Assembly: GCA_045837725.1 (NCBI GenBank)
Contig: JBEWZL010000292.1
Location: 1 to 64,000, forward strand
DNA: 64,000 nucleotides
Direction: 5' to 3'
From: Vermamoeba vermiformis
Lineage: Eukaryota; Tubulinea; Echinamoebida
The position numbers and the translations under genes are program-made. This document shows positions 24,631 through 36,367 of the stretch, in pieces; positions within the stretch are counted from its first letter, which is position 1; the number at the start of each line of letters is the position of its first letter. Under the pieces are notes generated by a model. It was not told the DNA's origin and did not search any database. It was given only the letters and a program-made list of their open reading frames with translations.

Positions 24631-24832
24631 AATACTACGACCTCTCTCACCACATTATAGCTCGGTCGTTGATTAATTTCGCCGCGCTAAGGTATTTTGT
24701 TGTTAAAATCGAGCAGGGATCCGATCGAGAATCATCACGTGCGCAGTGCTGCCATGCGATTAGTAACATCAACAATCACACAACACCACTACCACTAGTA
24801 CACCGTGCACTCACAGCGTGCAATGACTGCTC

Positions 24833-26899
24833 ATGCAAAATAGGACGGTTGCAACGACGTGGATCAAGCCCACGCAGCACGGGCAACCTCCAAAACCACG
24901 GTGCTCGCATGCTAGCACAGTAGTAGACAACAAACTATATATCAATGGTGGCTGGGGTGGTGGCGACAGATTCTTCAACGATATTCATATTTTTCAAGTT
25001 GGTAAGTCTTCATTCCTGCCCTCGCGTTAATTTCAATTTAATTCTGCTACATTATGCTTGAAAATACATACAATAATTATTAATATGCTTATGTGTGCTT
25101 TATTTGACCGATAAATTACGCCAAAACTCGTAACTAAAAATAACTCGATCCCAATACTGCTTCACACGGTCCTAAAATACACTCCCCATATATATGATGC
25201 ATATCACGACTACACGCGGCACTATTGTTGTTGGTAGCAGATCTAATGATATGCTGCAGACACAGGGGTGTGGAGTCAGCCCATCACCACGGGCACATCC
25301 AAAGCACGCGCAGGTCACTCGCTCGTGCCCATCGGCAACAAACTATATGCATTCGGAGGCTCGGACGGCAAGCACTTCTGCAATGACTTGCAAGTGCTGG
25401 ATCTAGGTGCGTGACACTTGTTCGAGTAACACAGCACTAACAGCGCGCAGAGACCATGGCCTGGAGCACACCACTCACCACTGGACCCGTGCCTGACCCG
25501 CGCTCGCGACACACCTGCACCGCACTGCACACGCGACTCGTGTTCATTGGGGGCGGCGATCAGTCGCGGCTGTTCAACGACGTGCACCTCTACGACAGCG
25601 AGACGCGCGAGTGGTCCCTGGTGCGCACCAAGGGCAAGGCACCGAGTGGGCGCTGGGGTCACTCCACCACCCTCGTCGACGCGAACAAGTTGTTTGTGTT
25701 CGGCGGACACGATGGCAAAGTGCGCTTGAACGACGTGTTCATCTTGCATCTCGGTGCGTATCTCCGCCCTGCCAAATATAGCAACTAACAGCACGTGACA
25801 GACACGATGACGTGGAGTCAGCCCGGCAAGAAGAAGAAGCGGCGCAACAGTTTGGGCAGCAGCGGCACTGTGACCTCGCCCGTGGAGGACACGACACATG
25901 TCAAACAGCCACCGCCACCACGGTACGTAGCACGTGATCACGTGACACACACACGTGTACTGACCACTAGTGCAGCGCGGGCCACACGATGAACATGATT
26001 GGTCGCAAGCTGATCATCTACGGCGGCGGTGATGGCAAGTCGCTGAATGACATGCACTACCTCAATGTGGACACCTTTCAGTGGTTTGAAATGGAGAGTG
26101 GCAATGTGCCAGAGCGATGTGCGCACACTGCTGACAACGCGGCCAACAACAGACTCGTCGTGTTTGGGGGCTCGAACGGCATCAAGACCTTCAACGACAT
26201 TTACGTGGTAACGATTGGTGCGTGACTGCTGGCACTGCTGGCACGTGACTGACTTCCTAATTAGGCAAACACAAACTGCGGAAAAATGGACGAAGAGCGT
26301 CACTGACCAAATCCGATCAGCCACTGAATCTCTCGGGCGAGATGAACAACACCAATGAAGTGACACCTGTCACTGAGCCACCTCCACCGCCCCCGCGTCC
26401 CTTGCCCCTCACGCTGGACTCCCCCGACAGCGAACAGAGTCACAAGCACACGGTGAGCTCACAGCGCGAGAAAGAGCTGTACGAGTGGCTGAGTGCGCAG
26501 GGACTGATCAAGTACTTCACACTCTTCTTCCGCGAAGAGCTCTGGCTCGATGTCGTGCCGCTGTTGACAGATGACATGTTGACGCAGCTCGGTGTCACTG
26601 ACTTCCGCGACCGACTGACACTGTTGCGACACATTGACACACTGCGACAAGTGTCAAACTCTAACTCGCACGAGAGTCGTGTTGACAGCTCAGTCTTGGA
26701 TGACATGTTGACACGTGTTGAACAACTGACACAAATGATGACCGATCACGTGACACTGTTGAAGACTGTCCCTTATCACGTGACACCTGTCAACAACAAT
26801 CACGTGGCTACTGTGAATGGACACACCAATCACGTGCCTGAAAAAGCGCATCGCGTCAACAGCTTTGATCAGTGGCCCACGTACACACCAAAGAGTTGA
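24833..26899 (+). CDS. kelch-repeat protein with C-terminal SAM domain
   Basis: Kelch blades form a beta-propeller for protein binding; SAM domains oligomerise. The kelch motifs are clear: INGGWGGGDRFFNDIHIF, AGHSLVPIGNKLYAFGGSDG, LVFIGGGDQSRLFNDVHLY, LFVFGGHDGKVRLNDVFIL, LIIYGGGDGKSLNDMHYL and LVVFGGSNGIKTFNDIYVV, six in total. A linker rich in Pro and Ser follows, then the SAM domain LYEWLSAQGLIKYFTLFF to LGVTDFRDRLTLLRHI, then a short helical tail. Introns fall at the start of most kelch blades. The ATG at 24833 gives a start directly before the first blade; it lies about 200 bases from the DGCR8 start on the other strand. Exonic CACGTG-type motifs are dense in the last 200 bases. The gene stops TGA at 26897, inside a TGACACGTGTCA palindrome. 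Confidence 0.85.
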
Positions 26900-26978
26900 C
26901 ACGTGTCAAACTGCTACTTGTACATAGACCCGTGTAAATATATCTGTAAATAGCGTACTTCCAGTCTTTTAGTTCTAT

Positions 26979-28401
26979 TCACAATTTCTTCGCGCGCTTT
27001 TTCTTCTCGGTCTTCTTTTTGACAGGTTTCTTGTTGACACGTGTCACCGATGATGCACTACGTTTGACACGCTCAAAGTCCTCGGAGGTGAGCTGAGCAC
27101 GCGATGCCACGCTGAGATCAGGCGCGAGATTGAGCTGTGCGAGTGTGTGCTCCATGTGCGCGGGCAGTGCGGCAGTGAAGTGCAGCATGGCACCTGTGAC
27201 TGGGTGTGTGAAGCACAACTCGCGTGCGTGCAGGTGTAGCTTTGACACGAGACTGTGTTCTTTCATGACACGTGTCACTGGTGCTGGCAGTCGGTCAGGG
27301 CTGTATCGTGCATCGCCAAATATGGCACAGTGGAGCACTGCAGCACAGTGCACGCGCAGTTGATGTGTGCGACCAGTGAACGGCCGCAGTGCCACGAGTG
27401 ACATGTGTCGCGCAGTGGTCAGCACGTCGTACTGTGTAGTGGCTTGTTTGACACCTGTCACTTGCGAGTCTGCGGGCACGACTCGGTCACTCAGTCGCAG
27501 CAAAGGTTTGTCAATGACACCTGTCATCTGCCTGTCAGTCAGTTAGCGCCGTTCTGCACCGAGAGCAGTGACGTACTTGGGCTGACCAATCAGCACGGCC
27601 CAGTACAGCCGCATCAGTTTGTGTTCAGACCACGTCGCGGCGAGTTGTTGGGCCACGCGACGACTGCGCGCCAACACCAGCACACCACTCGCGTGTTGAT
27701 CCTAAGCACCGCATCAGTACATGTTCATATAGCACATGCACACCTACCAATCGATGCACCAGGCGCGGAGTTGTTCCGTCGAATGCGAGTGCGGACAAAT
27801 AGCTCGCGAGGGAGTGCGTCAATTTGCTGCCGCCCTGCACAGAGAGACCCGGGGGCTTGTTGAGCACTATGATGTGTTCGTCGCGATACAGCACCCAGTC
27901 TCGTACGCGCGACACGACTGCGGCACTGAGCTCTGTCTCGCGCTGTGATTGGTCAGTACAAGCGAGGTCGGATCTGACTTACCGTGGGCTTAGCGACCTC
28001 GCTCTGTTGGAAATATGAAGGGAAGTGAATATATTGACCCTCATGTACGCGATTAGAGGACTCAATTCGATGTTTGACGCGGATCTTCGTCGTGTCAGAA
28101 ACAAAAATCTGTTACAAAATTCAACAATTTAGTCATACGATTCTCTGCATTGTATAATATCAACAGTGCATGTAGCTATTAATCTAAGAATTCTTGAAAT
28201 TGTTCCAGGCGCTACTCGAGCTCTTACCTTGCGCTTACGCAGCAGTTTCTGCACGAGTGAGTGCGGTACACGCGGGAAATGCAGTGCCAGCCAGCGATCA
28301 ATGCGCATGCCACTCTCATCACCTGCCACTCGAACACTGCTCGACTTGGCGGGGGCTTGCACCGTCAACCCGCGTACGAAGATACGTGTAAGCGAGGTCA
28401 T
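26979..28401 (-). CDS. RluA-family pseudouridine synthase (RPUSD4-like)
   Basis: RluA enzymes isomerise uridine in rRNA, tRNA and mitochondrial RNA. An S4-like N-terminal region (RIDRWLALHFPRVPHSLVQK) precedes the catalytic domain: DWVLYRDEHIIVLNKPPGLSVQGG, then the signature HRLDQHASGVLVLA, which is split by an intron between HRL and DQ and holds the catalytic Asp, and the PFTGRTHQLRVH block. The tail is Lys-rich. The N-terminus (MTSLTRIFVRGL) is basic and could be a mitochondrial presequence, as in RPUSD4. The gene is complete, about 410 residues, in five or six exons. Confidence 0.85.
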
Positions 28402-28552
28402 ATTACACTACGCGCATCAATGATATCAACAGCAGTGGTACTGGCGCTAATAGTAGTGTGGAAAGATGAATGAATTTTATTTACAGCTGCAAGACTTTGT
28501 ACAACTGTTATTAATGAACATAAATAATAAGACGAGGGACCAGCGAACTCAC

Positions 28553-29455
28553 TTATTGTTGAGGAGTGTACACTGGTTGAATAGGGCGACCATATTGATC
28601 GACATAGTACACTGGAGCTTGGAATTGAGTGGCGTAGATCTGATCCATTTGAGGAGCAGGCATGTACGAGGGCATCACGTAGACAGGGGCTTGGGGAGTG
28701 GGGGTTTGAACAGGCTCGGGCACAGGAGCAACAGGGATCACAACTGCACTGCTAGAGGCCTCGCTCTCTGACTCCTCATCGGCACTCATTTCGAGTTGAT
28801 CTTGCTCTGAGAGGAAATTAGAACTGATGAATACAACCGTGCGATTATAATCATACCTAAGTAAGGTAATTCGTCCAATTGGCTAACCATCTTATTGGCA
28901 AGAACAATTGAGCGGATTTGGAGCCACCACAAGCAGATTTGATAAAGAGTTGAAGCAGCAACGAGGGTGATGAAAGCAGCAGATGAAATGTGAGTCTGGT
29001 TCAACAAGCTGTTGTATTGAGAGACAAATTGCTCGTGGTGAGCCATCGAGTAGCCAAAGAGACCGATGACGGCGGTGAGGAGCGCGACAACTGAAATGGC
29101 GACTAGAATTGATTGGACGATAGCGTAGAACTTCAAATGAGCTCTCTTTCTCTTGGCTGCACCGACAAAGCCCATAAAGAGCAAGCAAGTGTACAACAAA
29201 GAACCAATAAAGCCAAATCCGCCGAAGAGGACTTGCAAGAATGTAATAAACTAATAGAGTATTAGTTATTAAAATGTTATTAATTATAATATTATATAAC
29301 GATAAGGCGAATTGTAAATTCTCGTATCAATTACTATTACAATTTATGTCAAATCAAGAACTCACCATCAGCGTAATCAAAATCTTTTGAAGATCAACAC
29401 CGGTATAACCGGCCGCGTCTATGCGTTGACGTTGAAAGAATGCAGCACGTTCCAT
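28553..29455 (-). CDS. four-helix membrane protein with Pro/Tyr-rich cytosolic tail
   Basis: Four hydrophobic segments are visible: FGGFGFIGSLLYTCLLFM, IVQSILVAISVVALLTAVI, SSAAFITLVAASTLYQICLW and the shorter KILITLM lead. The C-terminal tail is rich in acidic residues, Pro, Gln and Tyr (AVVIPVAPVPEPVQ, YVDQYGRPIQPVY). The layout recalls tetraspan vesicle proteins such as the MARVEL or TMEM type. I cannot name a family. The start, ATG at 29453-29455, opens MERAAFFQRQRIDAAGY. It diverges from the LRR gene with about 155 bases between starts. Confidence 0.7.
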
Positions 29456-29611
29456 GGTCTGAAGGAGCTGTGGTGTTGTTGGGTCTGTTTTACTTTTAAA
29501 ATTGAACTCGCACGCTCCGGCACTATTTGTTCAGCACGAGCACGTGACTACTATACATCACTCCGCTGCAATCCGCGAATATAACGGCACTATTGCGGAG
29601 GAGGACTGGTC

Positions 29612-30450
29612 ATGGAGGAGAGAGAGGTACCGAGCTTGAAGCACTGCTGCTTCGCTGCATTGTTGCGCGGATATGCAGCTGATTTCTCCGATATTTCAAC
29701 GGCTCAGTTTCCCCTCGCCCCTATACTCAGCAATATTATGAATGAGGACTTGCAGCAGTCGTTCTTTCAGTATTGTGTTGCGCAGCGGAGAATGAACGAC
29801 ACCTTGTTTCAGATCTTCGAGGAGAAGTGTCCGAATATTAAATATCAAACACAATTCATTCTCAAGTCATGCGACATCACGGATATAACACTGCACACTA
29901 TTCAAAATAATTTTTCAAATTTAAAAATATTGGATGTCTCTGGATGTGATGGCCTCACTCCAACAGGCTTCAACTGCTTGCCAGGTATCTTATAAAGCTT
30001 AAAATTGGATCGCTAATACCATATTTCCAATCAGCTCTTACCTCACTGACCGAACTGGATCTATCGAATACCGACATTACAGATGAGTCGTTGCGTGCCT
30101 TGTCAGGTCTGTTCATGTATTAAATATAAATATATTTATGTATGTCTAACGTACATGCAGTACTCACGTCACTGCACTCCCTCAATGTGCTGCACTGTCC
30201 TCAGATCAGCTACGCGGGAGTAGTGCCCCTGTTACTGGGTACGAGAATGCAAGCAGTAGATTGTCAGTGTACTAATATATATGTATATATGTATCTAGCA
30301 CTGAACGATGTCACTGACTTCAAGTGCGAGAGTGACAAACTCAGACCACAGCTGTACCGCGATGAAGAGCGCTATTACAAAGCAGATCCAGACGACGAGA
30401 GCGATGAGGACGAGGAGGAGGATGATGAAGAGGACGATGAGTTCATATAG
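29612..30450 (+). CDS. leucine-rich-repeat protein of the F-box/AMN1 kind with acidic tail
   Basis: LRRs of the cysteine-containing or AMN1-like type are visible: CDITDITLHTIQNNFSNLK, LDVSGCDGLTPTGFNCLP, LTELDLSNTDITDESLRAL and LHSLNVLHCPQISYAGVV. No clear F-box is seen at the N-terminus, though EVPSLKHCCFAALLRG could be a remnant. The C-terminus is a run of Asp and Glu (DDESDEDEEEDDEEDDEF). AMN1-like proteins regulate mitotic exit in yeast, and other such LRR proteins are substrate receptors for ubiquitin ligases. Four exons, introns between LRRs. About 220 residues. Confidence 0.7.
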
Positions 30451-30891
30451 AGGGAGGTCATATAGAGCGAGGGCGCATTGTAACAATCAGCTTCGATGTC
30501 ACTCGTACAGTGCCTACTGATGCAGTGTGCTCGCAACAGACGCAGAGCTCAATGTGCCGTCAAATACGAGCTAGTCATGTGATGATGTAGCACTGCACAG
30601 TGTACGAATAAGAACTAGTCAGTGATGATATGTTGTTGTAGTGTACAAATAAGTGAGCCTAACAAGGTGCAACTAATAAATGTGAAGGTGCAGTAAGTTT
30701 TACCACTACATGCGCAGTACATACGTCCTAACGCGCACTACTGGAGTGCTCCAGTCCCTCGCCGTTCACTGAATGAATCACCGCACTGAACTGCACTGAT
30801 GACGTCATCGAATCTTGGTCATTTTATTTGTTACTGCGAGTTAACGAGCACTCATCACAGCGCACATATTTACAATATACCATGGCCGTAT
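30451..30891. other. intergenic region, no gene seen
   Basis: About 440 bases between the LRR gene and the next plus-strand gene. I see no convincing exon. Short GCAC/TGCA-rich sequence and a possible TGACGTCA CRE-like site (30799-30806) lie before the following start. Confidence 0.45.
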
Positions 30892-31367
30892 TGTGGAAGT
30901 TAGTCACCCTCTACGGAGCAGCAGTGCATCTGTTCTACGTGTACATTATCTTCTTCCACAACAGCACGCGACATCTGGATCACAACACGGTGCCTTATCC
31001 ACTCGACTTCAAAGAGGATGAGTGGTTGTTAATGAACGATGTCCTGCGCATGACTGGTGCCACATATTTTGCGGTGGCGGTGCTGAATCTGATCTTGTTC
31101 TACTGCCACATTCCAGTGCCTCTAAAAATTGCCTTTGCACTCTACAATATTGTCAACTATGGTGCGAATTTTATGGTGTTTTTTGACCACTACATGAGCA
31201 GAATGACACGCTGGCGATACATCCGCACGCCAGCCATTCTGAATGCAGTGGGCGTGTTCTTAAATGTCCTGTCGCTATTAATAGCCGTGCTCGTCAACAC
31301 TTCCCTGCGCGCAGATGTGGAAGTCAGCGAGACTAAGAAGGACGAGCAGACGAAGAAAGAACAATAG
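30892..31367 (+). CDS. small four-helix membrane protein
   Basis: Single-exon gene for a protein of about 158 residues with four hydrophobic segments: LWKLVTLYGAAVHLFYVYIIFF, ATYFAVAVLNLILFYC, PLKIAFALYNIVNYGANFMVFF (quoted in part) and ILNAVGVFLNVLSLLIAVLV. The C-terminus is Lys/Glu-rich (KKDEQTKKEQ), close to a KKXX-like ER retrieval tail but not exact. The start is the ATG in a good context at 30892 (ACCATGG). I do not recognise the family. Unlike its neighbours, it has no intron. Confidence 0.7.
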
Positions 31368-31759
31368 AACTTGTAGCAATAAACGTGTATTATTACGAGC
31401 TGTAGTGTTACATTATATTGTAGTATATGGCCGCATTGTGCCTATTAACGCGATTACCACGTGAGAGCATTACTCTTGCTCAGAGGCTTGTAACGACCGA
31501 ATGTCATTTTTAACTGCAACAGCTACACAGCCGCAACAACTCGTGCTCAAATAGTAGTACGATATATATTGTAGTTGTATCATTAAGCGATACATATTGT
31601 GCAGCTGTGGTGATGGAAGCTGTAAGTTGAACTCCAAACAAATTGCAAAAAATATCCCAATAATTATTAATTATTCAAAGGCCATATATTTAATTCTTGC
31701 TATCAATTATTAATAGTAAAAATAAGGAGCAATCAGAGAAATATACAGGAACGGATCAT
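31368..31759. other. region between genes, possible 5' leader of TRMT10
   Basis: A short ATG GAA GCT followed by a good donor at 31613-31621 looks like a possible first exon of the TRMT10 gene, but joining it to the downstream exon gives a stop in every combination I tried. It is more likely part of the leader. Confidence 0.3.
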
Positions 31760-32808
31760 ATGGATCTGCAGCCAACCAACACAGAACAAACCAATGAAAG
31801 CACGAGTCAGACCACTAAGGTACTAACCGCAGAAGAGTTGGAGGCTAAGCGACTGAAGAAAGAAGAAAAGAAGCGGATCAAAGAGGAACAACGCCGCGAC
31901 CACTGGAAGAAGAAGCGCAAAGACGAGAAGGCACGTCGCAAAGAGAACAGAAAGCGCAAGATTGAAGAGCTGAAGGAACAGGGCCTTGATCCCACCACAC
32001 ATCTCAAGAAACGGCGCAAAAAGGACACGATTGAATTCGATCCACAACGAGTGGCGATAGATCTGGACTTTGAGGCGCAAATGAGCGACAAAGACATTCG
32101 CAAGCTCGCCAATCAACTGCGCAACGGCTACGGCAGCAACATGCGCATGGAGAGGCCACTCACACTCTACTTCACTTCCTTCAAAGGTATGGCGGTGTCT
32201 TCAAAGGCACGTGTCACGCTGACCACTCGTGTCAACTAACATTTCCTAATTAGGCAAAGTGGCCGCACAAGTCGCCAACAACGAGGGCTGGGAGCACTGG
32301 TCAGTGCAGCGACGCGAAGAGCCCTGGTGGGAGGTGTTTGAGCTGTCGAGTGTGGTGTATCTGTCGAGCGAGGGCGAGAGTGAGTTGGAGACGCTAGATC
32401 CGAGCAAGGTGTACATCATTGGTGGCCTGGTCGATCACAATCAGCACAAGGGTCTCACGCACCGATTGGCCACGCAGCGCGGTGTGGTCACGCAACGACT
32501 GCCCATCGACAAGTACTTGACTCTCGACTCGCGCAAGGTGCTCACTGTCAATCAAGGTAAGTCACAGTTTGACACGTGTCATTTGCTGACGTAGAGCAGT
32601 GTTTGACATCTTGGCGGGATTTCAACGGACCAAGGACTGGGCCCAGGCACTCGAAGAAATCATTCCCAAGCGCAAAGGTGTGCATAAGAAGGAAGAGGAC
32701 CAGAGTGCGAGTGATGAGGGCGAGGACAAGTCACGTGATCAGAATTCAGTGAACCAAACTGATTCAGTGAACGAGAACAACACGAGCAATAACACGAACA
32801 CCATGTAA
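31760..32808 (+). CDS. TRMT10A: tRNA (guanine-9-N1) methyltransferase, Trm10 family
   Basis: Trm10 enzymes methylate G9 of tRNA with a SPOUT fold. The N-terminus is Lys/Arg/Glu-rich (EEKKRIKEEQRRDHWKKKRK), as in TRMT10A. The catalytic domain has VAIDLDFEAQMSDKDIRKLANQL, a strand then YIIGGLVDHNQHKGLT (the Trm10 motif with its Asp and Asn), RLPIDKYL and LTVNQVFDILAGF. Introns at about 32187-32254 and 32556-32600 keep frame; the first ends in tttcctaattag, one of the recurring AT motifs. Cytosolic or nuclear; no presequence is seen. It is complete, about 310 residues. The start at 31760 is the first usable ATG. Confidence 0.88.
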
Positions 32809-33107
32809 TTATGTGCATAGCGAGTAAATACAATCTATCTATGTCCTGACCACTGATTACTACTCCCTATTAATAACCGGCACATCAATATTTTATCCGG
32901 CTGCAAGTCGGTCTCGATGCAAAGCGTAATTTTCAGCTCGGAATTTCCTTGCCAGGCGAACAAAAAATCTAGTTTCGAACAGACACACTCGTGTTGTAGT
33001 GCTCACAACGAACAATACGCATATAGTGAGCTATTTAGGTGCAGAGCTCTTTGATAGCGCAGACAAAACGAGTTTAAACAGCAGAAACTAAAGATCGATT
33101 AATTACC

Positions 33108-34911
33108 ATGGCCAAGTTAGAAGATAGAAGCTGGGAGCAAGTCCAAATTAAGGTATATTAATATTGCATTCAATACACATATAAAGTGTATTATTCGATT
33201 TTTAACCGATTTATTTAAATTTTTTCAATATTTATAAATAGAAAAACTGGGTTATGCTGCTTCACGAGCCAATAATTACATGTTAATAAAGCATCACTAT
33301 CATTAACAATTACGCCAGGCATTTACTCATTGGGTGAACGGCGTGTTGGAAAAAAGAAGATTACACATTGAAAAGCTCGATCAAGATTTTCGCGATGGGC
33401 AGCTGCTCGTTGCATTCGTCGAGGAGTTGGTCGGTGCACCACTCAAAGAGAAATATCGCAAGAACCCGACCTCGCGTGTACACATGATCGAGAACTGTCA
33501 CTTGGCGATCATGTTCTTGAAGAAAGACCACAGCATTAAGAACCTGTCTATCAGCGCTGAAGATATCGCTGACGGCAATATGAAAATGTTATTAGGCTTC
33601 TTGTGGCAGCTCTTCCGCGTATTCCGCATCTCAAAGGCGGTTGCTGGCGCTGAGAGTAAGTGGAGTTATTTCGCTACAATAAGGCTAGTATTTAATATGA
33701 ATGTTGCAAATAGACAAGTCTTACGAAGAGGGTCTATTGATGTGGGTGCGTCAGACCTTGGCGAACTATTCAGATCTCAACATTCGCGACTTTTCTAGCA
33801 GGTGAGTAATGCTTAATACTCATTGAGAATATACGCGCATATTACTGACCTATCGCACAGCTTTGCAGACGGTAAAGCATTCTTAGCGCTGATCCACGAG
33901 TTCGACAAGAGCTTGGTGGAGTACAGCCAGTACAACAAAGAGGAGCGCGAAGTGAATGTAGAGGCAGCATTCAAACTCGCTGAAGACAAGCTGCACATCC
34001 CTCGCTTGTTGGAGGTGAAGCAAGTCGCTTCTGAGAAGGCTGATGAGCGCAGCGTGCAGCTCTACGTCTCCATGTTCTTGAACGCATTCCAGATCCAGGC
34101 CGAGAAGAGCAAGTTGTTGGCAGACAAGGGCGCTATTGGCTCCGCACTCAAGGACATGGAAGCCAAGCTGGCCATGGAAGAGAGCGAGAAGGAAGAGATC
34201 AAGCGACAGCGCGCTGACCTCGATCACCGCGTGCACGACTTGGAGACACAACTGCGCGAGGAGAAGAAGCAGCACGAAGAGACGAACAAGCGCAACAAAT
34301 TGGAGCTGGACGAACTGCGCGCGCAAGTGAACAGCTTGAAGGAGAACGAGACCTATTTGAACGAGAAGGTGAATGTGTTGAAGCAGATGTTGGACAAGGA
34401 GACCGAAGAGAAGACGGAGATTGAGGCACTCAAAGAGAGCATGGAGCGTGAACTCGCCAAGCTGCGCGCTGAAAAAGAACAGTGGGCCAAGGAGCGCGAG
34501 GGACTGCAAGACGAGCGCGATGCCTTCGAACAGGACTTGAAGGACATGCGCGATCAACTCGAGCTGTTGAAGCGCACCAAAGAGAAGTTGGAGACCAAGA
34601 CGAAGAGTCGCGTGGACTTGGAGGGCCGCGGACTGGACACACTGCGCAAGAACTTGTTGGAGCACTTGAAGGACATGAACACGTGGAAGGGCTATTTGGA
34701 GCAAGATCGCGAATACGACTCGGAGAAGGTGCAAGCCAAGGCCGAGAAAGAAATCATCACGCTGGCCTTTGAAGATCAGCTCGAGTTCTTGAGTGGCGCA
34801 CTCGCCGATGAGAACAAGCGACTGCACGCCCTGTTGGAGGACCACGAGGCTGAAGAGGCTGAGAAGAAGAAGCAGTTGGCGCAAGAAGCCAAGGCCAACA
34901 ACACTGCTTAA
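33108..34911 (+). CDS. cortexillin-like protein: two CH domains and a long coiled coil
   Basis: Cortexillins bundle actin filaments in the cell cortex and cleavage furrow, best known from Dictyostelium. The protein opens MAKLEDRSWEQVQIK; CH1 follows (AFTHWVNGVLEKRR, LSISAEDIADGNMKMLLGFLW), then CH2 (SYEEGLLMWVRQTLANY, SFADGKAFLALIHEFD), then 230 residues of heptad-rich coiled coil (LELDELRAQVNSLKENETYL, KELEQDLKDMRDQLELL type). The tail resembles the C-terminal domain of spectrin-like EF-less alpha-actinin only weakly. Order and spacing match cortexillin rather than alpha-actinin (no spectrin repeats, no EF-hands). About 510 residues, four exons; the last, 1 kb, is intron-free and strongly codon-biased, suggesting high expression. 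Confidence 0.75.
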
Positions 34912-35081
34912 CGAGCACGTGATTTGTACACATTTGTTATTTGTTAAATTATTTAATCTTTGTTTTATTTTGGCTGACCTGTGTGGTTGATCATCCCTAT
35001 CAATACTCCACTGTACACTACATTGCACGAGTGAGTTCTGCTCCCCCGTGCTCGATAACTGCATTATATACAAAGCTGCCT

Positions 35082-36215
35082 TCACTCATCGGCATTGCCT
35101 CCCGAGCCCTCCAACAGACTAGCCAGCAGATCTTTGGGATATTCCGCACCACGCACGCGCAGAGTGAAGCAAACATTCTCAACTTTGAGCAGACTGGTCT
35201 TCATCACTTCAATCTTGTCGTCCATGTCCTTGCCACCCTGACCGAGCGATGCGAACACTGGCGCGCAGGTGAGTGATTGACACGTGTCAAACAGCGACTC
35301 TTACCGTTGTACACTTGTTGCAGGAATTGATACACTTCAAAACAGACTTCTTGCTCGCCACTCGCCACTGAATTCACGCAATACTGTGTGACAGGTGTCA
35401 GAATTAATGCAAACATTGTGACAGCTGTCAAATACGCACCCGCATCAATTCGCCCGTCAAATCAGCAATGCCCAAGAGATAGTCGCGCAGTGAAAAAAAG
35501 AAATTGACACCTGTCTGATCCTGCAAATGACACGTGTCAGTTCCTCCGACAGCACGTGACAGCCCTTACCTTAATAGGCAACAGATCGAGCACATCTTGC
35601 AGCAGTTGTTGCGGTGTGATGAGCTGCCGCGTGAGCAGATAGTGCAAGAAGGAGGCAGCTTCAATGTACTCCTGCAGGCCAGGACTGAAGGCGCGCTGAT
35701 AGCGGTAGTACGGCTCGCTGCCCAGCTCTTCGATCACGCGCACAATGTTCTCGCGCACACTCTTCAGCGACTCACTCGCTTGTTGCTGGATCTCCTCTTC
35801 CGACTGACTGCTGATGCGGTGCAACAAGAAGATGAGTCGTTTGCTGCCAATCGTAATGTCGCGCGATAGCTTCACTAGTCTCTCCAAGCGATCATTCTGT
35901 GCACGGTCAGATGTAGGTCTTAATTTAGATCGCACGCCAAATTAATGATTCAATACAGTCCCTTACCACTGCGTCGTATTGTTGCGAATATAGTCTGAAT
36001 TTCTTGACTATCTCGCTCTCGTTCTCTTTGACGGGCGTGTTCTTGCGTGTATTTCGCACAAAGTCTCCGCGATTTTTGCGCTTATTATTCGCAGTGCTAT
36101 TGTCTAGTTTGGGTGAAGTGTCGCCTATTTCTGTTGAGTGATGAATATTTAAAATTAATTAAGGTCATTTACACAGATCTTTCAACTTCCCAAAGTCTTT
36201 ACCTTCGTTGTCCAT
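35082..36215 (-). CDS. TSNAX: translin-associated factor X
   Basis: TSNAX with translin forms the C3PO RNase, which degrades passenger strands in RNA interference and processes tRNA. The spliced product carries the family's core: NDRLERLVKLSRDITIGSKR, LIFLLHRISSQSEEE, VRENIVRVIEELG, YYRYQRAFSPGLQEYIEAAS, GVNFFFSLRDYLLGIADLTGEL (in part), MRVCVNSVASGEQE and FASLGQGGKDMDDKIEVMKTSL. The metal-binding Glu residues of the EY-IEA and DLTGELMR helices are present, so it could be the active subunit. A basic N-terminal region (KRKNRGDFVRNTRK) may be a nuclear signal. It starts MDNE at 36215. Six or seven exons, several introns holding TGACA-NN-TGTCA palindromes. With DGCR8 it is the second small-RNA gene in the window. 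Confidence 0.88.
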
Positions 36216-36367
36216 AACGCTATATGTTTGTAAAATAGTTCGTAGAATAGTTCGTCTAAGTGTTACACGTGCTTAGTCTCGTGTTCAACAAACAACTGCG
36301 TGCGAATAAATTATTAGTTAGTATTTTTTGTCCGATCTGAACAACAGAGCTTTTGGTGTCCATAAAA

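Noticed and set aside
31613-31621. Short first exon (ATG GAA GCT) of TRMT10
   Set aside because: All joins I tried reach a stop; the ATG at 31760 is simpler.
33883-35085. 400-residue minus-strand open frame
   Set aside because: It is the antisense shadow of the codon-biased coiled-coil exon of the cortexillin-like gene (leucine-rich because of CAG/GAG codons).
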